Assembly: GCA_027886175.1 (NCBI GenBank)
Contig: JAJNNQ010000137.1
Coordinates: forward strand, 6,514,001-6,578,000
Reading direction: 5' to 3'
DNA from: Phylloscopus collybita
Lineage: Eukaryota; Chordata; Aves; Passeriformes; Phylloscopidae
DNA length: 64,000 nt
Shown here: positions 39,316 through 50,900 of the stretch, in pieces
How the letters are laid out: every line of letters starts with the position of its first letter
How positions within the stretch are numbered: the first letter of the stretch is position 1
Position numbers and translations under genes: made by a program
The notes under the pieces: generated by a model
The model's database searches: none
What the model was told of the DNA's origin: nothing
The model's input: only the letters and a program-made list of their open reading frames with translations

Positions 39316-41519
39316 AGATACTGGAAAGATGTGTTTACCCTGACACAGTTAGTTTTTCAAACACATCATTTTATAAAATTCTATGCAAAAATTACCCAGT
39401 TTACCCACATTAACTGGAATGGTTGTAATTTTTGTAAATGGCTTGTGGAACTCCCTATCCTTTCCTTCCTCAAGGAAACCACTTCCTACAGTACATTTCA
39501 AAAGCCTCCCAAGTTGCAAACCATGCTACCCTGAGCTGAGTTCATGGAATCCCAACTATGACAGTCCAAAAAAAAATTTAAAAAATACAAGAAAGAATGC
39601 ATTGATTACAGAGACATTTAATCTTAGGAATCTGAGTGACTGTATATTACAATACAGAATTTTTTTCCACTCCTCTTCATGGGGGAATATACAGAGGAGT
39701 AAGAGCTCTTTATGTTATTGCCTTTATAGCAATAAGTTTTTTGTGATATTCAATGTTTTGTTGACTGGTGTCTGTAATCTGGGCCTTTCTAAATCCAATC
39801 TTTGCCCAACTTCCTCGCACACACAACATCTGCACTTAGAAAATAAATTAACTACATTTGTGCCTGTTTTAACAGTCAATTAATCAGCTTCCTATTAGGG
39901 GCAAAAAATACCCTAAACCAAATTCTAGATTCTAGAGATAAAGTAAAGATGAACCTCAAGCCTTGTGAATCATCAAACCTGAGCAGGAAATCAGATGAGG
40001 CTTCATCATTAGAGATAAAAACAGGAATAAACAGCACTGGCTCAAACTTTAATTCTTAGTTCTACTAGTGCTGATGTTACTTGCAATAAAGAGATTAAGA
40101 TCCAATACTAAAATGGGAGGAAGGGGTTGAAACGATCTCTTAAGAGATTTAACAAAACACTTTATCAATGCATGCCATACCCAATTTGATTCATTACTTC
40201 AATTTCAGTTTTGGAAGGAGCAAAGTCTTTGAAAGCACAAACTCCTCTACTTTAAAGCTCATTCTAAACTCCTGCCTTTCAGTGCACAGAACAAGCAATA
40301 CACAAGCAGCACTCCCCTGTATGCCACCAGACTGTGAGTCAAAAGAATTAGGCATCAAAACAAAGTTTTCCATCAATACAACAAAAATCCACAGGACAGT
40401 AGAACAGGTGACATCACTTGTTCTTCAGCAACCAGTCACCTTTTTCTTTCATAATTCTGTGGTGGGGAATGAAAACTAAAATGCTTTGGAAAACAACTTT
40501 ACTGAAAGCTGATATAAGGATGCTTCAGCAATTAAGAATTTTGTACACCAGACACCGAGATCTTAATTGGCACAGCAATATAAATCTGGGCATCCTTCTG
40601 GGGCAAAGCTGTTGTAGATCACACACTGAGCCCACCTCAACTCAGCACCACAGAAACAGGAGCCTCTCCCTGGCAGCTGCTGCCTGCAGTCATCCCGTGC
40701 TAGCAACACTGGGACAGCTCTGGGAGAAGGAAGAACTACTTAGCCACAGGAAACCATGGCAGTGGATTAGGAAGAGACTAGACAGACACAGGAATTACAA
40801 TTGGAGCAGAAAATTTAGCTGCTTAGGTATCCATATGGCCCACTGCCACAGCATACAAGAAGTCCCCCAGGAGTTAAATACTTCCCCATCCTGAAGTTCT
40901 TCTCCCAGTTCCCTTAAAAAGGTATCTCAGTATCACTGACCTCACTGACCCCTGACTACACTTGGAGCTGGCTCCCAGTTTTAGAGTCATCTGCTCTAAA
41001 ATTGCACAATTAGAGTGACACAGTCCTGGAAATTTTCTAGAAAAAAAGCACTGGTCTAACTGGTATTAAGCCCTGCTCTTTTTTGAAAATTAGATTTACT
41101 ATATAGACCAGTGTTTCTCCTCCCTGCAATATTTTTGGCTGAAGCTGGCAAATGGATTACATTTAGCTAAAGGAACACGTTGTCTTGGATCTGTTAATCC
41201 TATTAGCTACCTGGAAATAGGTACCAAGGTTGAGGAGATGCTTTTTTAGTGCTTCTATAGAGAAAAAAAGCAGGCCCTAACTAGCTGGAAATTATATGGA
41301 GCCCTTCAGGGCAGCTTCCAGTGCTAAAATTTCTTCCTGTAGTGCAATAAACATGAGCAATGAAGCAGCTTTATACACATATGTAATGCTACAGTGGAAG
41401 TTTAAGTAAAAATCTGTCTCTCCATCAAAGCAGCTGTATTCATTTGCAAGAAAAATTTTTCCACTTCAACGCTTACACCAACACGCTTCACATTTTTGTG
41501 TCTCTAATATCCACTCCCA
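39316..41519. other. Intronic stretch with no recognisable gene
   Basis: This stretch contains plus-strand frames of 166 codons (39383-39883) and 158 codons (40418-40894). Both lack codon bias, motifs, promoter or splice context, and read as chance. Confidence 0.45.
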
Positions 41520-41582
41520 CACTTTTCCTTACTTAAACTGTAAGTTCTTCAGGGCAGAGACTCTTTACAACAGTGATAAGTG
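41520..41582 (+). mobile_element. Possible ancient L3/CR1-type LINE tail
   Basis: The string 'actgtaagttcttcagggca' followed by 'gagactctttac' resembles the widespread amniote 3' tail 'attgtaagctcctcagggcagggactg'. The match is short, so the assignment is tentative. Confidence 0.38.
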
Positions 41583-44500
41583 GGAAGGACCCTCAAGCCA
41601 CTGGAAAACAAAGCAATAGTTGGCACACTTATTTTCTAACTTCATGTGCTAACTTGTCCTCAAATCCTTGAGCAAGCAAATTTATGTTATTTTGCTTACA
41701 TACTACACTGAAAGAAACCCCAACCAACAAACCAAAACCAAAGCAGTCATTGCACATTCAGTGAGGTAGATTTATAGAGGAAACTTTGAAGGTACTGCAC
41801 TTTTGCCCAATTAGGAAAAGGATGTCAAATATAACACGGCCAGGTGATGCCTCTAACCCCTCTCTCTTTATGCCCAGATGAATCAGTCATTAACTGCAGA
41901 CAAAGCAAGACCCAAGAACTCAGACTGGAGCTTCCCCAAAAGAGAGTTTTGATACAATGGCATCTGTAACACTGCTTTGACCTTTTAAACTTAATCTTCC
42001 ACCTGTGACAGGCACAGACATTCACAAACTCTGGTCTTCATAAAAAGTTTCAAGGCTGGCTTTCTAGCTGCTACATTTCAGATTATTTTTTTTCTGAAAA
42101 AATATTTTCTGATTTTTTTTAATCTTTTCAATTGGATTTAGTTTCACACCAAGAGATAGCTGCTTTCTGCTCTTCAGAGGCATCAATTTTCTTGAATTCT
42201 AAAGTTGTTTTCCAGGTCTTTTGTGAAAAAGGAAGAATATGTTTGCTCATATTTTGTGTAAGAAGTTTATGACTTGCTCAGCCTTCTTGCACTTGAAAGA
42301 ACAAACAGATAAATAGTGAGTAATGGGCAGGCTAACATTGCCTTTGGAGAGTCACTGGCTGCCACAGTTGCCATCTGTGGTAACAAACCACTCACAGGAG
42401 AACCCTTACACAGCCAGGGCTCTGTTCTAGGACACACCAGACTCCCTGTGCCTGTGAGCACTCCTGCTCAGGTACTGTGTCACTGAGCTGCTCACAAAAG
42501 GACACAGGAGAATGGTGGGACAGTGCCAAGCAAGCCACGCTCACCTTCTAAAGGTCACCTCTTGATGTGGCAAAGCCCACTGCCCACACCCTCAACAGGC
42601 TGAGTACAACCCCCAGCACTTGTTTGCTTCTGCCTGTTAGACAGGGATGGCCTCAAATGTACTTGAGGCTTGGAAGAAAAGATTGGTTTACTTTTAAATA
42701 CCAAAACACCACCTTCCAGACAAGGAAAACAGCCAAACTACCTTTCCCTGTCATTTCCTCCATTCCCATCCCAACTTGTGTATAAATTTCTTACAGACTG
42801 TTTTCAGGGAGCAGCAGTGATTTGCCAGATATTATGAGAGTTAAACAAGTGTATTACAGCTTGCCTTATCCATCATAGATCTTCTTCAAGGACAAGTAAC
42901 CTCGAAAAGTTCTAAAATGAAAAAGAACCCCTATAGAACCATAAAAGAAATCATAACCCATCAAAAAGTTGGGACCAGGAACTCCTCCTCCCCATTCTCA
43001 CCAAAAATAAACACAACAAATCCCAGTGGCTTCAGCTGAAAATTGGCTTTTCTCTTTTACCAGCAACCAAGCCCCAAACTGCATCTCAGGGTGAGGCCAG
43101 GCACCACTCTTCCTTGAAGGGCACCAAGGAGCTCAACCACTGCAGCAAGTCTGAAGGACATGGCAGCAATGCAATGAGACATTCAGCAAGTCATCTTTGT
43201 CCCCAGTGACACTTCAGAAGAAACTGAGGTAGCAGAGACATATTTCAGTGAAACAGCAGAGCAGTGCACGTGTTCGAAGGGCTGCTCAGCAAGCCATCCT
43301 GCCAGGAAGAAGGAAGTTTACTTTCACTTAAACTCCTCGCTCTTCTGAGGTACAAAACAGTAAAGTTGTACCTCCGTGGCCTTTCTAACGTGCAAAGCTA
43401 CTCCAGACCACTCGCTCTGAGCCCTGTCCTTAAGTGCTCCAGTCAGCTAAAGGTGCACTTCACCCTGCTGACAGCACAAACTCCAGCTTCCCTGAATCTT
43501 TTCAGTTTGTTTAGAAGCATCCAGCCCAGGCACTGGCCTAGATTAGGAATGCAGTTATGCACACACGAATGGTCTTGACCCACTTCTCGCCACATCGTCC
43601 TGGCTACTCAGAGCTGTGAACTCTATTTATTATTAGCTCCAGAACAAAAAAAAGCCTGTGTATGTACATGAGGTCTGACAAATGCCCACTCACTGCACAG
43701 GCAAGGAATGAAAGGAATTGTTCTATTATTTGCCATCATCATCCTCCTCTCGCCAACCCACTGAATGCCACGACTATTGAAATACCTTTGCTGGGCAGCG
43801 TTTGCCTCCCCTTCAGGGCAGACACTGCTGACCTGCTGAGGTAGTTAGCACCAGTGGGCACAAGCATGGTGAACTGGACATCTTTCAAGAGGCACAGGAG
43901 AACTCTAAATAATCCAGTAAAGAAAAGAAGCTCAAAGTAAGTTCCCTTCTACATAATAACACTTTCAAGACTGAGTTTCTCCTGTCTGAAATATACTATA
44001 CTACAAAGCAGAGCAACTGCTTCAAATGAAGCCAAATATGAGGGCAGTTTCTCCTTCAGAAGCATTCCTATGCTTCAGCTCTATAGCTTACAAGAAAGTT
44101 AAGTAATTCCCAAGTACAAGGTAAAACACAAGATCTATCCCACCACAACAAGCAACAAGATTGTTCTCCAGGACATTAAAATACTCCTCATAGCAGCAGC
44201 ACTTTTCATGCTTTGTCATCACAAGCTCTCTACAGGACTCTAATGCAGCTCACACAGAGAGGCTGTAAATGTAAATGGCTGAGATTTGCTAAAGGACAGC
44301 ACAGAGATTTTACAGTTCACCCTGAAAGCACATATGCTGCCAAAAATTGCAGTATAAATGTAAAAATAAAGAAATTGAGCTCATCTAAATGAAAGGGATT
44401 TGTCCCACTGTTCCTAAATGACTGCACTATATCTTCCTTGATGAGGAGCACGTATGTGCACACAAAAGGCAACCTTCTGCCTTCATGTTGTCAAAGACAT

Positions 44501-45585
44501 TTTAAAAATGTAAGCAAATCCAGGAGTTTTGCTTCTAGGATAAATAAAGCTAAACAAGGCAAAGGTTATTGCATTTGTGCTCCCTGCTGACATCATAAAA
44601 CTAGGATCCTTGTCCCAGCTAAGCAAGCTGAAGACCTGCTAAAGACTCAGTAAACTCCACTGCAGACTAAACCTATGCTACAAACAAACTGCACCAAGTC
44701 ACCACAAAATCTGCTCTTTCAGCTACACACCCAGGCTAAACCAGTGGAAAAAATACTGATTTCAAAAGTTATTTTAAAATGAGACCCAGAGCAGCAGACA
44801 GCACCGCCCACAAATGCTCCAAAATCTTTGCAACTTTTATAGACACAGCTTGGAAATGCTGTTCTCCCACCTGTGAGAGTCCCACCCTTCATTGCACTGG
44901 CCTAAGCACCAGAAATAGCCTGTCAGGACAAAAGTTGTTTTGAAACCAAAGTTACAAACAGGACTGACTTCACAATTACAACCATCAAGCACCAAACACA
45001 ACACTGTAAAGAAAAGCATTACTTCAGTTTTCCTGAAGTGGCAGAGCACAGAGGCAGCAGGTAAGCTTCAGTGCTCTGAGTGACACAGAAAAGGGAAGAA
45101 AAGACCACCACACTTCCTTCCTTTTTTTGCATACACCAGTACTCCCTGCTCATACAGCCCCCTAAGATTTCTGCCACAGGCCACTCCCTGCAGTCATGCA
45201 ACACTCACAGCCCTTCACACCAACAACCCAAAGCAGAAAAGCAGCCAGGTGAGAAGAGCAGCTACGTGAGTGTCTGTGCATATCACAGTGAAGAGCAGCC
45301 ACCTCTTTAGAAAACACTTTAAAAAAAAAAAAAAGCACAAGCCTGGTCTCTCAGGGTAGGGATCTGCACTCAAACCATCTCACCCAGCTGCTGGGGTCAA
45401 AGAAAAGGCAGTTCTGGTCTTGCCATGACCCACCTGGCTCTGCAGCAAAGTCTCCTACACACAACTGTACAGCAGGACAAATGAAGGACCTCCCCAAAGA
45501 CCCAGCCAGAGATCGATCTGTGAAAACAGCACTCACTATTTGAAGCCAGGAATAGAAAGGAGAAGAAAAACGTCCCTTTCTTTTT
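41583..45585. other. Intronic stretch with no recognisable gene
   Basis: Mixed-composition non-coding DNA with an A run at about 45320-45334. Chance ORFs only, the longest about 104 codons at 43264-43578. Confidence 0.45.
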
Positions 45586-45630
45586 TCTCTTCTCTTCTCT
45601 TCTCTTCTCTTCTCTTCTCATCTCTTCTCT
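45586..45630. repeat. (TTCTC)n pentanucleotide microsatellite
   Basis: Nine tandem pentamers on the plus strand, with one unit changed to TTCTCA. It is pure polypyrimidine on the plus strand and polypurine on the minus strand. The repetitive RREEK-type minus-strand frame over it is a translation of the repeat. Confidence 0.93.
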
Positions 45631-48600
45631 GTATGCTGAGTCTCTTTGTTTAAGTATTTATCACTACAAACCCCTTCTGTTTTCCAGTCTAACAAAGACC
45701 AGCATGGTTGTGATGGAAGAGCAGTCGACCCCTGAGTACATCACAGCCAGGTAACCCAACCAGTTTTCACACTGTGCCTTTTGGGCTGTGCCTCTTCTCC
45801 CACTCCTTCTGGCAGGGGCAGTACTCTCATTTCAACACTAGCCAACAGCTCAGGACACACAAATTCAACTTCTTCCACCACTACACAGTTGCTGTGTGGT
45901 CACAGACAACTCACTTTCTTGCTGGTGCTTTTGTTCCCCATCTGCAAAGGAAAGGTGTCTTCCCCACAATGGGAACACATGGTATTCCCCTTCAGCATGG
46001 TTTTAGAAAGATTAATATAAATGAAGCATTCAAAGAGATAAGCCTGCCAAGAGCATGCAAGACATGGGAAGTGGAAGTAGCACTGATAAATGTAGTTCTA
46101 AACAGATAATTTATCTTTCTCCTATAAATGTGTTTTTCCTATCAAATCTGCAGCTTTATGTTCAGGTTAGCATGTGAACAATTCTCTTTCCACATCTGAA
46201 TCCTTCCACTGTCTTGTGTCAAAACCAAACATCAAAACCCTGACTTACATGCCTTTTAAGTAAACACAGAAGAGTTGCAGGCTCTCTGCAACGTTATGTT
46301 GTGCTGCAAACCATACTTCACTGACAGTCAAAACCACACCAGGTCTGGCCAAACCAGAACAAACTTTAGACTAATAATGGAGTTGAAGAAGCATTAAGCA
46401 TTTTATTTCCCTTCACAGTGGGACCCTCCATGTATCTTGCTCTTTCATATCATGTCAGAGCAGTATCAGCCCTGAGCTGTGTCAGACACGCTATCTTTGT
46501 GTTCTCATGAGATGCAAATAGATCCAAAGTTGTACAGCACAGAGATGTCAGATACAAAACTGCTCAGCAGAAGCTGAGCATTGAAGCTGGCTCTGTTTAC
46601 AACTACCACAGTCCCAGAACAGATTAAGGGTTGGCCACATGTATTTAATACTGTTAACCACGCACAAAGATAACATAGCTTTATTCAATAAAATATTTTC
46701 TTTGAAACTTTAATAGAGCCAAAGTTCTGTTAGAGCCAATTACTGGTTAAACAGTTCCATTCTTCTTCCCACAGCTAGCAAACATGATTATTTCCTTCTC
46801 TCTTTCTCCATTTTTCTTTCACAAATTTTAAGTAATTTTCCTGTCCTTACTGAAGTCATGAAGGAGTGTTCTCAAAACCAGTTTCTCAACGTCCTGAGTA
46901 TGAGCAGCGTGTAAAAACTGAGAGACTCCCCCACCCCCAGCCCAGTCTATCACTCTCTCTCAAGCCAGGCTGTTCCACTGCATGACTCTGACAAACAATC
47001 TGCCACTTCAGCAAATGCACTGACCAGAGCCACCACACAAATCAGATTGTGAAGGAGAGCTCGTGCGAGAAAGATCTCCCAACTGCAGCTGCCACACAGC
47101 TCCTCACTTACCCAGTCGTGCAGGGGCGGTGCAGGGCTCAACACAGTCTCAAAACCTTTAAATGCTTGGAGGTGAACTGGACTTCAGAGAAACTTCCTAA
47201 TTTTGAAGAGAGAAAAAAGATGCTAAGACTGAAAAAGAGAGAAGAGAATAAATTAAGGGATATGAGATCTGAAGCAGAAAGGAGAAAGCAAGCAGGAAAG
47301 TATCGTGAGAACCTGACGAGGTGATGGTCCCACTTCTAACTTTTGGGAAGTATTAGCATGCCATTTTAATTAACAATACTCAAGTGCTGAAGACAATATA
47401 GTGACACTACTCTTGAGCATTAGGGACACAGAAGTGACATTTCACCTGCCAAAATCATCCCTGGCAAAACTCCACCATCATCAGTGGAACTACACCAAGC
47501 ATGAAATTGGCCCATAGTTGCATTAAGACAAAAAAGGCTTTGTTTTAGGAGATACAGGGAATTTCTGGTTCTTTATAATAAAGCTCAGCAAACAATTGTT
47601 TATTGTCCCTAAGCAAATATTGCTGACACCAAACAAGCAGCCATCACATCCACAGCACACACTGTCTGTCCATAGGAAAACATCCATCAATAAAGCAACA
47701 GATTCCCAGTGTCCTGTCATATCACAAGGAAATTAAAGACAGTTTAAATGCCTCCCAAACTGCCTACCAGATCCACAAGCAATCATTCTCATTTTCAGCA
47801 ACATCCTTCCACACTCCTCTGCCAAGTCAACGAAAGTTGAATGTCCTGAGTGGTGCTACAGGACTCAGCGCACACACAAATGTACCACAACGCTGAGCAG
47901 CTTCACTGCCAGAGTTATTCAACAATACTCCCACCACAAACTATACACTGCGACCACACTATGCTCACACAGAAGCATCTTTTCCTCCTTTTGTTACATT
48001 TTTGTTTGACCATGTGAATTCTCAACAAAATCCCACAAGTTCACATGTTTTCTGCTGTCCTCTCGAGTTCACCACAAGCATGACCTGGGCTTACAGGGCC
48101 AGACTCTGCTCCAATGCCAGCCACGGCTGTACACCACATTTGCACAGTATCGATTTATGCCAGAACTCATTAAGCTTTGAAAAAATTCAATGGCTGAAGC
48201 AAACAAGTAGTTCAGGCACTCTGAGCTCTCCTACTGTACCCCTTCCCCTTATGTACCCCCACAACGCGTTTCTCCGTGCAGTCTCCCTGGCCAGCTTCAC
48301 AGCCCTTCATCCCAATGCACAGCAAAACCTGGACATTTGAATTTTTGAATTTCAAGGACACATTGGGCTCCTTGAGGGGAAGTCTGACAGACCCAGATGG
48401 GAGCGGTGGGAGCACAGGAAAAGCAGCTCCTCGAGGCTTGTCCCGCTCCCAGCTTCTACTTGTTTTAAAGATCTGTACGAAGACATCCACTGCCCACATC
48501 AGAAGTTCAGCTGCTCTGAAGGCTCATTTTACAGAGCACCATACATAGGAAATAAAATATTTATCATTTTTATTTGCTTTTCCAACTCCTCTTCCCGTCC

Positions 48601-48689
48601 ACCACCATCCATTCCCCCAGTCCTGCCAGTCTGCACCCACGGATCCCAGGGTTATGGGGGTGCTCCCACGACTGCAAGAGTCACCCAAG
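45631..48689. other. Intronic stretch left of the CpG island
   Basis: No gene is recognisable. A purine-rich segment at about 47180-47324 gives a K/E/R-rich plus-strand frame that could be mistaken for a coiled coil. GC content rises from about 48.55 kb into the CpG island. Confidence 0.45.
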
Positions 48690-49046
48690 GATCAAAGCTG
48701 CCCACAAGAACACGGCGAACACCCCATGCACACATGGAACACCCACCGGCTCCACGGCCCCGGCGAGCTGGGGACACCCAAGGGGGGCGGCGGCGGGACC
48801 GGCAGCACCGCCGGAGAGCCGCACACCCCCGGGCACGCTCCTGCTTGCTCCCCCTTTAATTTATGCAAAGCCGCGACGAACTCCCCGTGTTCCCCTTCAC
48901 GAAGGAAGGCGCTTGTGCCTCCCCAGCCGGGAGCCGCCGCTCCCGCCTCTCCTCCCCGGGAGCCGCCGTCCCTCAGCCCCCCCGGGCTGGGATATCCCGT
49001 CCCTCCGCGCCAGCGCCTTTGTGTGCGGAGCAGACACAGAACCTAC

Positions 49047-49200
49047 CTCGGCGGGGCGGTTCTGCCCGCCCGGCAGCGCGGGGGACGAGGGCACGGGGAG
49101 CCGAGGAGGGACGAAGAACAGCGGCCGCTGCCCGCCCGCCCGGTGCCGCCGGAGTGTCCGCCCGGCCCCGCCACACGCGCGGAGCCGGCCCGGCCGCGCC
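49047..49200 (-). other. FAM107B: Candidate non-coding first exon A of FAM107B
   Basis: The right-hand (5') limit is a guess; the left-hand limit is a strong donor, CCGAG|GTAGGT, with GT at 49046-49045. Reading minus from about 49200 to 49047, I see no ATG. A transcript splicing directly to the acceptor at 423 would therefore first meet the well-placed ATG at 366. GC boxes and the ARE/AP-1 site lie just upstream (49212-49248), where promoter elements would be expected. Confidence 0.5.
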
Positions 49201-49211
49201 TGAGGGGAGCG

Positions 49212-49232
49212 GCGGGGCGGGCCGGGGGCGGG
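49212..49232 (+). promoter_or_regulatory. Clustered GC boxes forming a G-quadruplex motif
   Basis: G runs at 49214-49217, 49219-49221, 49224-49228 and 49230-49232 are separated by loops of 1, 2 and 1 bases. This is a canonical short-loop G-quadruplex pattern, and the same bases contain Sp1-type GGGCGG-like boxes. The G-rich strand is the template strand for FAM107B. Confidence 0.7.
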
Positions 49233-49238
49233 CCCGGC

Positions 49239-49248
49239 GCTGAGTCAC
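49239..49248 (-). promoter_or_regulatory. Antioxidant response element / AP-1 type site
   Basis: On the minus strand the bases read GTGACTCAGC, which fits the NRF2/small-Maf ARE core RTGACnnnGC and contains the AP-1 heptamer TGACTCA. It sits in the CpG-island core, about 190 bp upstream of the donor of candidate exon A. Whether it is occupied cannot be told from sequence. Confidence 0.55.
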
Positions 49249-49466
49249 CGCCGCGGCCGCCCCGCCGCCTCCTTTGTTGTCAGGCGTGGAAAAATCCGGG
49301 GTGGCGAGGATGGCTGGGGGGAAATCCCGAGGGAGACGGGGGAAAAACTGGGCCTGTGTGGCGGCCTGGGCCGGCCCGCCCCGGGAGGGACGACGCGCGT
49401 GGGGCAGCCACGGGTGGGTCTCAAACTCCTGCCGGGGCCGTGGGTGCGCTGGGCGGCCCCGCTCAC

Positions 49467-49560
49467 CTGCGGGAGCCACCTCTCCTTCCACGGAAAAGAA
49501 TTTCCCAGCTGTGCCTGCCTGTAACTTTCCCGAGGGGTTCCTTCACGTATCCCGGAGCCC
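49467..49560 (-). other. FAM107B: Candidate alternative first exon B of FAM107B
   Basis: A near-consensus donor, CCGCAG|GTGAGC, lies on the minus strand with GT at 49466-49465, about 420 bp upstream of donor A. The exon start is not visible in the sequence and the right limit given is arbitrary. If used, it would be an alternative start within the same CpG island. Confidence 0.38.
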
Positions 49561-50829
49561 TGTGCCTACGGATGGTCTCACCGTTCATTCTGTAGGAATT
49601 CAGGTCCCCATCCAAGCTAGAGGCCGAGAGGTCACGGCCAGGCAGCTAACAAGTGTTCAGTGTACCCAAAATCTGTCTCTGAGTGAGCATTACACGATGG
49701 GGACATGAAAAGGAATCTGGGACACGCCATAGCGTGCACAGACTTGGGAATGATCCCAAACAAAGACATTTGGGGATGAAATGTATGTTTACACACTGGG
49801 GTACACACTGGGACTAAATAGATTTCTCTTGTATATTTATCACTGGGATTATTTTGCGTTTCTTCAAAACAGATGACTTGAATCACAGCACCACAGCGAG
49901 TGGAGTCATCTCGGGGATGGAAAGCTTCAGCCTCATCTGGGGAGCTCAGTAGTTTGAGGACCTAAGCATTCAGCATCCCTTGGGCTGAGGAGACAGAGCC
50001 TTCCCCTGCCAAACCCCCAGCCCCAGAGGTCCCAGCTGGAAGCGTGTTGGGTGCTCAGTAGATGGTGCTATTTCCACCGAATTTATCCTAAATAACCCTC
50101 TGCCCCAGGATGGGAAGGGCAGCGAGTGAGTTGGAGAAACACGTTTTCTGTGAGGCAGGGCTGAAATCCGGAGTGCTGGTATGTACTAAAAGACTGTTCA
50201 GGTCTTTGTGTGCAGCTGTTCTTCCACTAGGAATAAACGGCAGCCGGGTTGAAACCTAGGAAATAGATGAAATCCAGGGCACCAGTGGCCATTGTCGCAT
50301 CTGGTTCAATTCAAGCCTGCTGCCAAGCACCTGCGTACACAATCAGAGCTGTCCTGTGAACAAATAAAATGTTAAAAAATACTCCAGAAGTCCCTTGTGA
50401 TCTGCCAATCTGGACAACAATTTGTGTTGTCCATGTTCACAATGTCAGCCCTGGCAGCAGGCAGCCTCATTCCCCAGCACTCTTTACAGGAGAGTTGAGA
50501 GATATAGTTGTTCTGTATGTGGTGCTCATGGACACTGCATGGAGAAAACCTCCTAAAAATTGATTCTTTTAAAATATATGTGGTAAAATGATGTGCCTGG
50601 ATGAATGAGGCAGTATAAATATTGATTAGTTCCCTGGTCTGTGAGCAACCCTCCATCTGAAGCATGGGAGGGGAAAATAGTTTATGGCCAGAAAATTGCA
50701 AACAGCAACAAAATAAAATTAACTGCAAGGTCGGCAGAATGCTGGATTTCCCTATCTTTTGCATTCTTGACCTTACAGACCTCTCCATATCATTTCTGTA
50801 TGCAAGCATTAACAATTTGTATTGTTAAT
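49501..50829. other. Upstream flank of the CpG island
   Basis: GC content falls back to background by about 49.7 kb. The 147-codon minus-strand frame at 50372-50815 shows no motif or splice context. No gene is recognised. Confidence 0.45.
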
Positions 50830-50900
50830 GCTTTGTAGTAGCCCTGGTCAAGTTATTTTATCTCTGTTTCCTTAGTCACTGCACAGGCTGTTATCCCTGT
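50830..50900 (+). mobile_element. Possible MIR-like SINE relic
   Basis: The run 'agccctggtcaagttatttt' followed by 'atctctgtttccttagtcac' resembles the MIR core (gaccttggtcaagtcacttaacctctgtgcctcagtttcc). Only about 60 bases match, so the call is tentative. Confidence 0.42.

Larger units (their letters stand above)
423..49046 (-). other. FAM107B: Inferred long FAM107B intron (about 48.6 kb)
   Basis: This is the interval between the acceptor of the FAM107B coding exon and the leftmost strong minus-strand donor in the CpG island. The sequence supports both end signals; their pairing is inference and has not been tested against transcripts. The interval holds the CR1 fragments, MIR-like relics, simple repeats and possible retrocopy listed separately. 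No other exon could be recognised with confidence. Alternative FAM107B first exons inside the intron are possible, because the human gene uses several promoters, but I could not identify any. Confidence 0.55.
48690..49500. promoter_or_regulatory. FAM107B: CpG island, probable FAM107B promoter
   Basis: About 0.8 kb of very GC-rich sequence with dense CpG, abruptly different from the AT-rich flanks; the core is about 48,940-49,480. It contains GC boxes around 49212-49232 and one antioxidant-response/AP-1 type site, and no TATA box was evident. Two strong splice donors on the minus strand (after 49047 and 49467) match the direction of FAM107B, whose coding exon lies 48.6 kb away on that strand. 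Long GC-rich frames on both strands (313, 209, 172 and 144 codons) are expected by chance in stop-poor GC-rich DNA. Its role as the FAM107B promoter is inferred from orientation and donors. A divergent plus-strand transcript is also possible. Confidence 0.82.

Noticed and set aside
39383..39883. 166-codon plus-strand ORF
   Set aside because: Irregular composition, no domain, spans no promoter or splice signals, and directly follows a SINE relic.
40418..40894. 158-codon plus-strand ORF
   Set aside because: No motif or exon structure; composition matches translated non-coding DNA.
47172..47324. Lys/Glu/Arg-rich frame that looks like a coiled coil, ending near a donor-like CGAG|GTGATG
   Set aside because: It arises from a purine-rich strand, has no convincing acceptor, runs opposite to FAM107B and resembles no family I know.
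48654..49595. 313-codon plus-strand ORF, with 209-, 172-, 144- and 126-codon overlapping frames
   Set aside because: All lie in the CpG island, where stop codons are rare. Composition is Pro/Gly/Ala/Arg-rich in every frame on both strands, with no recognisable domain.
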